This document shows, piece by piece, positions 32,387 to 42,149 of a stretch of 64,000 bases of DNA. Position 1 is the first letter of the stretch. Each line of letters starts with the position of its first letter. The stretch spans positions 124,001-188,000 of the forward strand of contig JASKOT010000028.1 in NCBI GenBank assembly GCA_032158125.1, read 5' to 3'. The DNA comes from Papiliotrema nemorosa (lineage: Eukaryota > Basidiomycota > Tremellomycetes > Tremellales > Rhynchogastremaceae). The position numbers were made by a program, and so were the translations under genes. Under the pieces are notes generated by a model. The model was given only the letters and a program-made list of their open reading frames with translations, ran no database searches and had not been told where the DNA came from.

Positions 32387-35084
32387 ATGTCGTTGCATCT
32401 CGACTATGCAGAACTGTCAAGACAAGCTCGTGAGCCCCGTGAACCACCTATACAGACGACCCCCTGACGCCCACCAGGCCGGATTGTCGATGCCAACCGT
32501 GCTAGATCAGTATTGCAACAACAGCAGGCAGTCAGTCTCTTTCCTGCAGGTCAAGAAGTTGAGCTAACATGTAGGAATCCGGAGAGGATGCCAATGGACA
32601 GCCGCGCAAAAAGATTAAGTTCTCTCGCAGTACCAAAGGGTGTTTACAATGTCGCTCGCATAAAGTCAAATGCGACGAAACGACTCCGACCTGTCTACGA
32701 TGTGTCGCTTCTCAACGCGAATGCGAGTATCCAGCCCCGCGAGGATCCAATGACAAGAAGCGGGGATCCCGAAGCAAGTCGAACTCGATTCATGATTCAG
32801 ACATCAAGGCGGACGGAGTTTCCACCGTATCGCTCGCTCACATCTCCGGGGCGCTGCAGACCGAAGTGAATAGCCATGCTGGACCCAGCACACACGGGTC
32901 CATAGCGATACCGCCTTCAACCACTTGGACAGACGGAGTCGCTGGACCTTTGACCGGGAGCATGACGTTGACTCTGCCGAAGATGGAGAAACCTTCGCCA
33001 AAGCAGCTATCCCCAAGCGAGGTATTCAATATTACCCCATCGGCCAGCAATACCGTGTCGTCAAATAATGGCCAAGTGAGTCTTATATCATCTGCATTGT
33101 GGTCGCTCATTCTAGACCTACTCTTCACCCGACCTGAGCTTTTTGAATGATCTCATTCCAGGTTTCAGCGTCGATGGATTCTCTCCCCCCGACCCATTCT
33201 TCCCAAACACTTCCCCCACATCTACATTACCTGTCAACTGGGCTCCGCCCGCTTCTATGCCTCAGCCTGTACCAAACTTGCCCAAAATTGCCAATCTACC
33301 CAAATCAGCCTTGTTGACTAGGCGTGTGGGCAAGGGCAAGGAGAATGGAGGGATTGATCCGAGTTCATTGAGCGGTACACCTGTTTCGAGCATACCACCC
33401 CGGTTGGCAGTCGTCGAGAGCATATTGCAGTGAGTCCACCTCTTTCTTTGTAACGGACCATCGCTGAGCGAGCAGCGCATGCAAGTACGATGATGCGATT
33501 TTTGAATTCGGTCCATCGCATCGGCAGAGAGCATTGTCTGGTACCAGTGGCCAGACGTCCACGGATGTCCTCTCCAACGCCTTTCCTTCGCCCATCGCCC
33601 GGACCCTTTTCCACCACTATTGCAACGTCACCAGTCGAATACTGATCACCATGGGCAATATCGGCCCCAACCCTCTATTAGCCATATGTACACCACTCCG
33701 ACTACTCGATACAAATTCGGCAGCTTCAGCCGCTATGCGTATGAGCATGTTATCCACCAGTGTCGCTCATTTCGGGCACGAAACGGAACAGCACATTGAT
33801 ACGACGTCACTGCCCCCTGCCTGGTCGGACCAAAAGGCCCAACTAAAGGCAATGAGCGCCAGGTTCAAGAGAGCCGCCTTGTCGAATATCCTCTTGGCTT
33901 CTAGCAGTGATGGAGGGACAGCGCACACAGATACAGTCCTAGCTGCGTGTACTCTACTCGCCATCAGAGACGTCGTTCTCGCCGATACATCCTGGAGGGA
34001 CAACATGGAGTTTGTCTTGAATCTGATCAGCAAAAAGGGTGGACCGCAAGCCATGCTCAAACCCTCCGAGTATTCTTTCACTAGGAGGTATCTGCTTGAG
34101 AATTTGGCAGCTCACGATGTGTTTAGTGCGTATTTCGTATCTACACATGTACATGAAACTGACAGGACCAGGCTGTTTCACAACCGGCAAGGAGCCGCAG
34201 TTGCTGGGAAACTACGATTCGTGGTGGTTTGATAGCGTGGAGACGTCACAGACCAGGTGGGAGTGGGAATCTGTCGAGAGATCGTACGTCAGGGAGTGGT
34301 AGTTGACTCTTAATGCTGACCTGGCAGCTTTGGGGTATCCCGAGCCATGGTGGATTTGGTCGCTAGGGTGAGTTGAGACTGTCCACTGCCCTGCGCTTAT
34401 ATCCAGATATGCGTTCTCGACTCTCACAAGACCAGACTTGGTATAAGTTTGAAAGGGCACCCGGACGAGTTGTGGGATGCGGGACAACATTTCATCCGGG
34501 AGTCTCATTGCTTGTTGCTGGAGTTGGACATTTGGGGAAACAGTCTAAACGCTCTGCCACAGCATTTCCGGGTCACAGTGAGTGTTGGGTCTAGTAGCAA
34601 GCTCCTATACTGATTTGCCAGTGCGGAGACTACATTTACAAGTACATGGCAGTGATCTACATCCTTGGCGAGGTCAGTGATATCCGCAGCCTAGGTAGAT
34701 GTGCCGCGCTGATACACAGATCCTCGAGCAAGACGTCAGCACGCCACGCATTGTCAGCGCTGTCAATCATGTTCTCGAGCTATGCTCCGAGGCAGACGCG
34801 TTCAGGCTCAACGTCATGCTCACCTGGCCTTTGCTCATCGCCGGACAATTTTGCTTGAAGGAGACGCGTGAAAAGGTCAGCTCTTTGTTTGATGCGTTTC
34901 ACTCGGATTACGGGGAAGATTTGGTCGTCGCGGTGAGTCGAGACACCAAATTCAGCGCGAGTCTTGCTCATCATCTCAGCGTGAGCTTTTGGAAGAACAA
35001 TGGCGAGGTATAGACAGTGGTCTGGGCAGAAGGCGGTGGTCCGTGATCATGAGGAAGCTCGACAAAAATGTAATGTTGATCTAG
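32387..35084 (+). CDS. Zn2Cys6 transcription factor with Fungal_trans_2 domain
   Basis: Nuclear regulator of unknown targets. The start was reconstructed: ATG at 32387 in gccaccATGTCG, exon 1 32387-32429 (MSLHLDYAELSRQA), intron to 32477, and exon 2 giving RIVDANRARSVLQQQQA. A 44-nt intron with a CTAAC branch site then leads to ESGEDANGQPRKKIKFSRST. The zinc cluster follows: GCLQCRSHKVKC, DETTPTC, LRC, VASQREC, with spacing C-x2-C-x6-C-x6-C-x2-C-x7-C. A disordered Ser/Pro stretch leads to the ordered domain (FPSPIARTLFHHYCNVTSRI, MSMLSTSVAHFG, GGPQAMLKPSEYSFTRRYLL, LGNYDSWWFDSVE). The end, LLEEQWRGIDSGLGRRRWSV, is typical of Fungal_trans_2 (PF11951) proteins; stop at 35082-35084. About nine introns. 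It diverges from SMC2, and that pairing is probably incidental. Confidence 0.9.
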
Positions 35085-35572
35085 TATATACGACTGCATC
35101 TTTGTACCGCTATGACCATGTCCAGATTGTTGTATTGGATCGCAGATGTTGAAGTCTCTGGTGCGAGTTATCGGGACATGCGCTTCGGGCGGTTCAATTG
35201 CATTCAGGCTGATCGCCAAGACTATATCATGAACAAGCGAATCTCCCCCGCGGAGGCTGATCCTCGTATCAGCAATACATAATTTAAGCGAGGTTGCAGT
35301 CCAGAACGACCATAGCCGACGGTTGGATGTGGTTGACGTAAGTCTAACCTACTGATTTTTCCACCTTGTCGCCACTCGCACACCTCGTTTGGGCTCCTAT
35401 CGTCTATTTCTCTTCTGCCGGATTAGCCGTCGCACCTCTTTGGTCCACGGGATTCAAGCGCTCCGCCTAGGAGAGGGGAGAAAAACTCGGAATGCATCGT
35501 TTATAAGAACAAGACGGATTCTCTCTCTTGTCCTTCACACTTCTCCCCATTCGCAAGTCAGAAATCGACACG
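35085..35572. other. Intergenic/promoter region of the aminotransferase
   Basis: About 490 bases. A possible TATA-like TTTATAAGA occurs at 35500-35508, about 70 bp before the ATG at 35573. The proximal leader is C/T-rich (TTCTCTCTCTTGTCC). Nothing else was recognised. Confidence 0.4.
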
Positions 35573-37158
35573 ATGCCTTCGACCGATTCTTACGCTTCGC
35601 ACATTGCCCCTCTGCCGTCCGCGGCCAAGGGTCTCGAGATGACCACTGAGACTGCTGGATTGCAGGAGATTGCCGAGAAACACATCACCAAGGGAATAGG
35701 CAGGATGAGGGATCACATTTTCAAGGAGGGTAAAGGTTTGCGTGTTCTCACCACTGTACGTCTACATGCTGCTAGAACGACACCGGCTAATATTGTAGGA
35801 AGGGAAACAATTGCTCGATTTCACTTCGGGTATCGGAGTCACTTCCCTCGGACACTCTCACCCAGACGTCACGGCCGCTATCATTGCCCAAGCGCAATCC
35901 ATCATTCATGTCCAATGCGCCATTGCCCTCTCGGAGCCTTATATCCAATTGGTGGAGAACTTGATCCCCATGATGCCCGATCCTTCCTTAGACTCGTTTT
36001 TCTTCTGGAACTCTGGATCGGAAGCTGTCGAGGCGGCTATCAAGGTGGTCAGGAGCAAGACCAAGAGGAACAACATTATCGTCATGGGTTCGTCTTACCA
36101 CGGCCGAACTTCCGGTGCCGTCGCTTTGACTCGATCAAAGACCATCTACTCCAAGGGTACCGGACCTCTCATGGTGAGCGCGAGAGAGACTACCAAGGAC
36201 CAAATTCTGACTCCTAGCCATGCGTGTTCTCCACGCCATTCCCCTACTGGCACGCCATGGGTGTCCCCAAAGAGACTTCCGAGGAAGATCTCGTCAAATC
36301 GGCCATTTTCCAACTCGAGAACCTCCTCCTTCAACAGACCGCACCGGAAGACACGGCCGCCATCTTTATCGAGCCCGTCATCGGAGAAGGAGGATACGTC
36401 CCGGCTCCTCCTGCTTATATGCAACACCTCCGAAAACTCTGCGACAAACACGGTATCCTCCTCGTGGCAGATGAGATCCAAACTGGATTTGGACGAACAG
36501 GAAAGATGTTTGCCGTGGAACACTCGGGTGTCGTTCCCGACTTGATGACGTTTGCCAAGGGTGTCGCAAACGGAATGCCATTGTCGGGTATTGTGACGCG
36601 AAAGGAAATTTTGAGCGTCATGCCACCGGGATCATTGGGAGGAACGTATTCTGGAAACGTCGTGGCGTGCGCTGCGGGTCTGGCCACTACGAGGTACATC
36701 CGAACACACGATATCCTCGGCAACGTCAACGCCCGTTCCGAGCAGGTGTTCAAGGGACTGAGGGAGATTCAAGCGGATACCGCAAATGGTGGGTGGCTCA
36801 TCGAGGAAGTCCGAGGTCAAGGTGTAAGTCTACCCACAAGTCTCGAGGTATGCTGACAATGTAGCTCATGTTCGCTCTCGAGTTCAAATCACCCACGTCC
36901 CAATTCACAAGCTCAATCCCTGCCGACCTTGACCAAAGCATCAAGATCCCATCTTACCTGAACGCTCAAGTCCAAAATGAGTGTCTCGAGAGGGGCTTGT
37001 TGTCTCTCACCACTTCCATTTTCCCCGTCCTGCGAATGATCCCCGCTTTGATCTTGACAGAGGAGGATGTGGATGAGATGTTGACGACGCTCAAGGAGGC
37101 TATCAGGGTGGTAGCCAAGAAGGTCGAGGCTACTGCCGGAACCACGACACAGGCTTAG
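35573..37158 (+). CDS. Class III PLP aminotransferase, 4-aminobutyrate transaminase-like
   Basis: Pyridoxal-phosphate enzyme of the class III (omega) aminotransferase family, transferring an amino group from an omega-amino donor to a 2-oxo acid. Start MPSTDSYASHIAPLPSAAKG at 35573; four exons; stop at 37158. Landmarks are KQLLDFTSGIGVTSLGHSHP, FFFWNSGSEAVEAAIKVVRS (PLP phosphate binding), IIVMGSSYHGRTSGAVALTR (Tyr-His stacking on PLP) and AAIFIEPVIGEGGYVPAPPA. LLVADEIQTGFGRTGKMFAV contains the Asp that contacts the ring nitrogen, and PDLMTFAKGVANGMPLSGIV contains the Schiff-base lysine in FAKG. All catalytic residues are intact. There is no mitochondrial presequence, so a cytosolic location is likely. 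It could use GABA, ornithine derivatives or another omega-amine; GABA transaminase is the usual annotation for this subgroup. Confidence 0.9.
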
Positions 37159-37514
37159 AGAAAAGGGGTTGGGAGATGGACGCTTTGTACTACTATATAT
37201 GGGAACTAGGTCATGCAATGTAATGCCATTATACTGGTCCTTTCGTCTGTGATTTGTAATCCATGTCAGTTCTGTCGGTTGGAAATCTCAGCGACGCTTA
37301 TGGAGCCTATGCCCTCGAGTCGGTCCCCAACAACAGGAATGCAAAAGTACACATGGACGTAGATCATGACATGTCTTGAACGATAACTATTGAGGCTAAT
37401 GATGCAGATCGTCTCGCCGCAATGAGGTATTAATGAACGTGTCGTCGAATGAAGAGGGTTCACAGAAAGGTAAAACGTCCGTCCAGATCTCAATGTATCA
37501 CTGATCCCTTTCGT
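37159..37514. other. Convergent 3' intergenic region
   Basis: About 355 bases between convergent stop codons of the aminotransferase and the mannoprotein. A/T-rich short stretches are present (TACTACTATATATGGG, GTCTGTGATTTGTAATCC), suitable for 3' processing. No gene. Confidence 0.5.
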
Positions 37515-39002
37515 CTAGAGAGCGACAGCGGCACCGACGAGGGCTCCGATACCACCGAATGCGGCAGCAAAGATGATGGGGGTCGAGCTGATACCGGTCG
37601 ATCGACCGGCTGCACCCGAGCTGGCAGCGCCCGAAGCAGCCGAGGCGGAGGCAGAGACGGCACCGACGGCTCCTGATCCGCTGTTTCGAGCAGAACCTGA
37701 AGCTGATCCGGACGAACCCGAAGCGGCTCCGGTGGATCGAGCAGAGCCCGAAGCGGCACCCGAGATGGATCGAGTCGAGACCGAGGTCGATTGGACGTTG
37801 ACGGTCGAGGTGGATCCAGACACGAGGACCTGAGGAGCAGCGGTGACGAGGAGGTTGTTGGGGTCGACTCCGTTGGAGATGGTAGAGTAGGTGATACAGT
37901 TGGACGTGGCGGGGTAGAAGGCAGGAGCGGAAGGAGTGATGGTCTGACCCACGACCCAGACATCGGTGGCACCGTCAGGCGCAGTGTAGGTACCAGTGTA
38001 TCGTTGTCGGAAAGTCGAGGTGGATCCATCGGGTTGAGGGTAGAGACCTGGTGGAGGAGCAGCCTCTCCCTCGCACGAGGTAAACGAGTTGTTGGATTGG
38101 TAAAAGTCGGGAATGGCCATGACAAATTGACATCCCATCACATCGAGCTCGTGCTCACATTGGAGAGCAGTGGTGACATTGGCAGTCTGGGCGGTACAGA
38201 TTCGAAGACAGAATTGGTCGTACGAGATGAACGACATCCATTCCTCGTAAAAGACGTCGTTTCCGGTAGGAACGTTGGAAGTGACATTTCCACCGATGGG
38301 GTTACCGACATTTTCGGCACCGTGCGGGTCGAGCTCTCCTCCAGCGTCACCGGAGGGCTATACGGTCAGATCGAGTATACCTTGTAGTGCCACACTTACA
38401 ATGTTGACCTTGGTACCGTCCCAGAAACCGTGAATCTGGACATACAATGGGGTTCTGATAAACTAGACCAGTCAGCACTCTTCTCAGCTAGTATGTGCGA
38501 GCTAGACTTACATGAGCGGCGGTAATGGCTCCGTCAGGGATCAACCTGAAACGTCAACTTTCGCCAAGTTTGCCGTCTTTACAACGCACCTCGCATCATT
38601 TCTCGGCTTTGTGCAGTAGGCTACCACAATTGGCTCCACGTTACCTTTCACGTAAGCGGCTGTGCATGCAGGATGATAGCAAGGGAGGTGTATAGATGGA
38701 AGGGTTGAAGGGGGACAGGTTGAATTGTATCGAGGTGTGGGGTGGGAAGGGCAAGACATTTTGCCACTCCATCAGCCGTACTCACCGATGAGAGAGTCTG
38801 GTCCTGGCTCGGGAGGACCGTAGAGGCAAAAGTCATCGACACCGTTGAGGGTCAACAATCGGGAAAAGGAAGTCTCGTTCACTTGCGACCCAATGGGCGC
38901 AAAGAACGGCGCGTCCGGGTTGGTCTCCCCGTTGGGGTTTGTAGCTGTGACCTGGGCTTTGACCGCTACAGGAGCGAGCAGGAGTGAGACTAGACCGAGC
39001 AT
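37515..39002 (-). CDS. MP88-like secreted mannoprotein ('macrofage activating glycoprotein')
   Basis: Cell-surface glycoprotein typical of basidiomycetes. Start at 39002 with signal peptide MLGLVSLLLAPVAVKAQ, then ATNPNGETNPDAPFFAPIGS, SFSRLLTLNGVDDFCLYGPP and EPGPDSLIG. After an intron comes AAYVKGNVEPIVVAYCTKPR, then LIPDGAITAAHFIRTPLYVQ and IHGFWDGTKVNI. The next exon opens GDAGGELDPHGAENVGNPIG, followed by WMSFISYDQFCLRICTA and CEHELDVMGCQFVMAIPDFY. The pattern 'D-FCL-PPEPG-IG ... GGELDPHGA-G-GNP-GG ... CLR-C' is the family hallmark. The last 100 residues are Ser/Ala/Gly-rich (a mannosylation stalk) and end in a hydrophobic GPI-like tail (PIIFAAAFGGIGALVGAAVAL); stop at 37515. Four or five exons. 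MP88 homologues are immunodominant in Cryptococcus; their molecular role is unclear. Confidence 0.9.
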
Positions 39003-39873
39003 GGTGGTTGGAGATGAGAGGTCAGTGAGAGGTTGGAGGATTATACGTCGAAAGAGAGGTGGAGAGAAAAGAGTTGAAAGGAAAGACAGAGATGATCACG
39101 GCGTTGTTGTTTGCACAGCCCGGTGCAGGTCCGAGTGGGTGGTTTCGCCAAGAGAAAGAGAGCATGACAGGTCTGCCAAGACTTTGGGCAAGGGGAGAAG
39201 GGGGGGAGATCGGGTGGGAAGGGACCAAGGGGACGCGCCCTTGACGCGTGTGATTCGACGACTTGACTATTCGACTGCGGGGAATGTGCACCCTGGTGTC
39301 TTCATCTGAAGCTGTCAGCATGCTTGCATAGGTGACTCTTTGGGGTAGACTCGACAGGCCAGGATGTCGAATGGTCGCTGGTTTTCTCTTGGCAAAAGAC
39401 GGCGATCAACAAGGCGGAAGCAAAAGTTCGGATGGAGACCCCACGTGTGAGTGCGAATGACCTTCGACTGCCCACTGCCCAAAGAGGCAACTCCGCGCCT
39501 TTCGACAATCGCTAGTTCCCCTTCATTCACCTTGTGTTTCCGATCGCCCATGCGAATTTGGCACTCGCAAGGGCTGACACGCTGATCGTTCAATACTCCA
39601 TTCGATCGCTAGCCCCATGAAACAGTGACCACGCAGTTTAGAACTTGGGATAGCTAAACTGAACATGTCATCTTTCGACGATACTTCGCGAGAGATGTCC
39701 CTTTTTGGCGATATCCTTTGACGCCGCCCATGAAGCATGTTCACGCGTGAGATCAGCGCATGACCTATAAAATCCAATAAGAAGAACACTCCATGACTCG
39801 ATTGATCATTCATCCTGATTAGGCTGATTCTCGACACTCGTTGATCAAACCTCGGAGATTGGACAAACGCATC
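39003..39873. other. Divergent intergenic region
   Basis: About 870 bases between the mannoprotein start and the first intronless tandem gene. A 299-residue minus-strand frame (39523-40422) runs from here under the coding strand of the next gene; it is Arg/Cys/His-rich and I read it as an antisense shadow. G-rich plus-strand runs near 39190-39235 lie close to the mannoprotein promoter. No element was recognised. Confidence 0.4.
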
Positions 39874-41637
39874 ATGGACACACTCAGTGAGGAGCATCAG
39901 ACGCTTTACCGCACGGTGCTCAAAGAGAACGAATATACCCCGCCAACTATCAACTTTGGACTTGCACTCCTCGATGACGGCAAGGTCTCGCTTACGACAG
40001 CCTTTGGCAAGAATGGGAACGAGGACCCTCCCAAAGGCTTCAGCATCTCCATCTTGCCACCCAGCTCCGAGAAGATCAGCAAGGGAATTTCTCATGATCA
40101 GACTTTCAACCCTTCCTGGGAAATGCCGCTCGATCCAAATGCTGCGACGTACGACTGCTTGTCGGAGAAAGCCAGGGAGGTCTATGAAACCATGCGGACG
40201 AAAGCGTCGATATTTGCCAATGCTGCCAAAGCATACGAAGCTGCTCCCAAGTCGTCCACGAGAGCAGTCAACAGAGCGGCACTGTTCATGGCAGACACCG
40301 AGGAGTACGGGAAGCAGCTGTCCCAGTACGCATCCGACTTGCACCGAGCGGTCCGCGAGGCTCATGTATCTTGGATGAGGGAACATCCTGTTCACGATTT
40401 GACGGTGGAAACATTGGAGCACTCAGGCATCCCGCAGGATGAGATTGATTGGCTGCAGGTCATGAGTTCCAAGGTGTGCTCTGCTGACTCGATCAATGAC
40501 CTTCGAGCCGCAGAAGTGGCATTCATCCTTGCCACCGCTATCGGAAATGGCGACGATCAAGTCGAAGCTATGACCCGCGTTGAGGCGACTCTCACAATCC
40601 ACGCGAAGACACATAAAACGTGGTCGGACCTGAAGAACCGAGCCAACGAACTCGAATCCGGGAACGGGATCAATGTTGAGCAAGACGTTGAAGCCGCAAT
40701 TGTACGCCTCGGAGCCGCCATCAAGAGCATTGACACTGACGCAGCTGTAACAGAGGCTTCCCAATGGTCTTTTGTCCTCGTAAAAGATCCAGAGGGTGGT
40801 GATTGTATCGAAGTGCAGAGGCCCGAAGGCAAAGTCCAAGCCACCTCGGAGCCGTTCTCTGAAAGTTCCAAGCAGGTATCACAAGGAACCTCGTTTGATG
40901 CAGCGGATATGGACACCATCCACCGAGCTGAGAAAGCATTGTTGCTGGGGCTGGCTCGGGATGCAAAGAGCATCGAGCTTGAAATTGAGAGGGAGATTGG
41001 AGCGCTTTGCACACAACCGCTCACGGAAGAGCGGAGAAGCTCCCTTCGAAGCAAGGTGCTCCAATGGCACGAGACCGCAGCGATTTTCGAGCCATTCGAC
41101 AAATATATGGATCAGGTATGGAAAGCTCGAAACACGAAATACGTCCAGTCAGCCCAGAGCGACACGTTGGAAAAGACTCGTATCCTCGCAAATCTGGGCT
41201 CCACGATGCGGTCTGCTGTCTCTACCTTGCACGACTTTCTCACCCTACGTGATGACCCAGAGCCGTGGAAACAGGCTTCAGACGCTGCTCGACTGAGGTG
41301 CGAATGGGCTATAAACAATCAATCTGACAAATCCAAGCGGTTCCAGTCGGAAGAAAAAACATCTCGCTTTACGAAAGAGGCGGCGGATCGACTGGCAGCT
41401 CATCAAGAGGCTGTCAGTCAGAGCTTTTGTAACGTCATCGTTGCATTTGATGATGTCAAGATCACGTTCGATTTGGACGATTCGAAAAGCGTGGTCGACC
41501 CATCGAGGAGCGTGGTTAGTCCAGCGAGGAGCGTGTTTGATCCAGCGCGGAGCAAATATACTTCTGTTCGAGACCTTGTCAAGCTCATTGAGGAAGCCAA
41601 TAAGCAGTCAGAAAAGAAGATACGCCAGGCGGATTGA
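39874..41637 (+). CDS. Large intronless helical protein of unknown family, tandem copy 1
   Basis: Not recognised. Single exon of 587 residues from the ATG at 39874 (MDTLSEEHQTLYRTVLKE); an in-frame ATG at 39841 adds 11. Near the N-terminus is a beta-like module (TINFGLALLDDGKVSLTTAF), then long amphipathic helices. A second beta-like module (QWSFVLVKDPEGGDCIEVQR, about residue 300) is followed by more helices. These include RAEKALLLGLARDAKSIELE, EPFDKYMDQVWKAR and DDPEPWKQASDAARL, and finally FCNVIVAFDDVKITFDLDD. Three to four SVxxPxR heptads follow (41488-41571), then a Lys/Gln-rich end. There is no signal peptide or membrane span. The downstream gene (42150) shares the layout and the PEPW motif, so the pair is probably a tandem duplication. 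Both lack introns, unlike nearly all neighbours. Confidence 0.75.
   Translation: MDTLSEEHQTLYRTVLKENEYTPPTINFGLALLDDGKVSLTTAFGKNGNEDPPKGFSISILPPSSEKISKGISHDQTFNPSWEMPLDPNAATYDCLSEKAREVYETMRTKASIFANAAKAYEAAPKSSTRAVNRAALFMADTEEYGKQLSQYASDLHRAVREAHVSWMREHPVHDLTVETLEHSGIPQDEIDWLQVMSSKVCSADSINDLRAAEVAFILATAIGNGDDQVEAMTRVEATLTIHAKTHKTWSDLKNRANELESGNGINVEQDVEAAIVRLGAAIKSIDTDAAVTEASQWSFVLVKDPEGGDCIEVQRPEGKVQATSEPFSESSKQVSQGTSFDAADMDTIHRAEKALLLGLARDAKSIELEIEREIGALCTQPLTEERRSSLRSKVLQWHETAAIFEPFDKYMDQVWKARNTKYVQSAQSDTLEKTRILANLGSTMRSAVSTLHDFLTLRDDPEPWKQASDAARLRCEWAINNQSDKSKRFQSEEKTSRFTKEAADRLAAHQEAVSQSFCNVIVAFDDVKITFDLDDSKSVVDPSRSVVSPARSVFDPARSKYTSVRDLVKLIEEANKQSEKKIRQAD
41488..41571 (+). repeat. Heptad coding repeats SVxxPxR
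   Basis: Tandem 21-base units at the 3' end of the gene: SVVDPSR (41488-41508), SVVSPAR (41509-41529), SVFDPAR (41530-41550) and a degenerate SKYTSVR (41551-41571). The nucleotide units share the core GAGGAGCGTG, which points to slippage or unequal exchange. Confidence 0.8.
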
Positions 41638-42149
41638 GCGATAGCCGTGAGACGGGCTATGGCAGGCGGCTATCGTGAGTAAAGGGAAGATCTGTGGACG
41701 GTAGTGTGAATACATACCTGGTGAGATAGCTTTGGGAGCGCCATGTGAATATGTGAAAGCCCCGGCGATCAGATCAAGAGCAGGATCTCTTGTTTCATGT
41801 ACAGGATCCTGCACTCCGGCGGAGACTGTCATGACATCGTGTGACGAAACAATCACAAGCCCGACTGTAGCATGCCTCGATATCCTTTGAGTGCTTCCGA
41901 CATGTAGCAGGCCATGTAGATTTGATATTGAATCGGTGGAGAAGGTCGAAAACTCCTTTATCGTCTTTTCCCTGGAGATAAACGTTCTGGCCAGAAGCTA
42001 AGACTGATCAGCCTTCTCTCCCACTGGGCATTCCCTCATCTTTCCTCACCTAGCTTCACCGTCATACATCGTACTCTACGCATAACGTGCGAGCTCTATC
42101 ATCCGTGATTGAGCTTTTGCACAAGACCGCATCCAATAACACACCCAAC
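41638..42149. other. Intergenic region between tandem copies 1 and 2
   Basis: About 510 bases. The proximal leader before 42150 is C/T-rich (CCTTCTCTCCCACTGGG, TCATCTTTCCTCACC). No gene or clear element was seen. Confidence 0.4.

Noticed and set aside
39523..40422. 299-residue minus-strand ORF
   Set aside because: Mostly antisense to the first intronless gene; Arg/Cys/His-rich and no splice or domain support.
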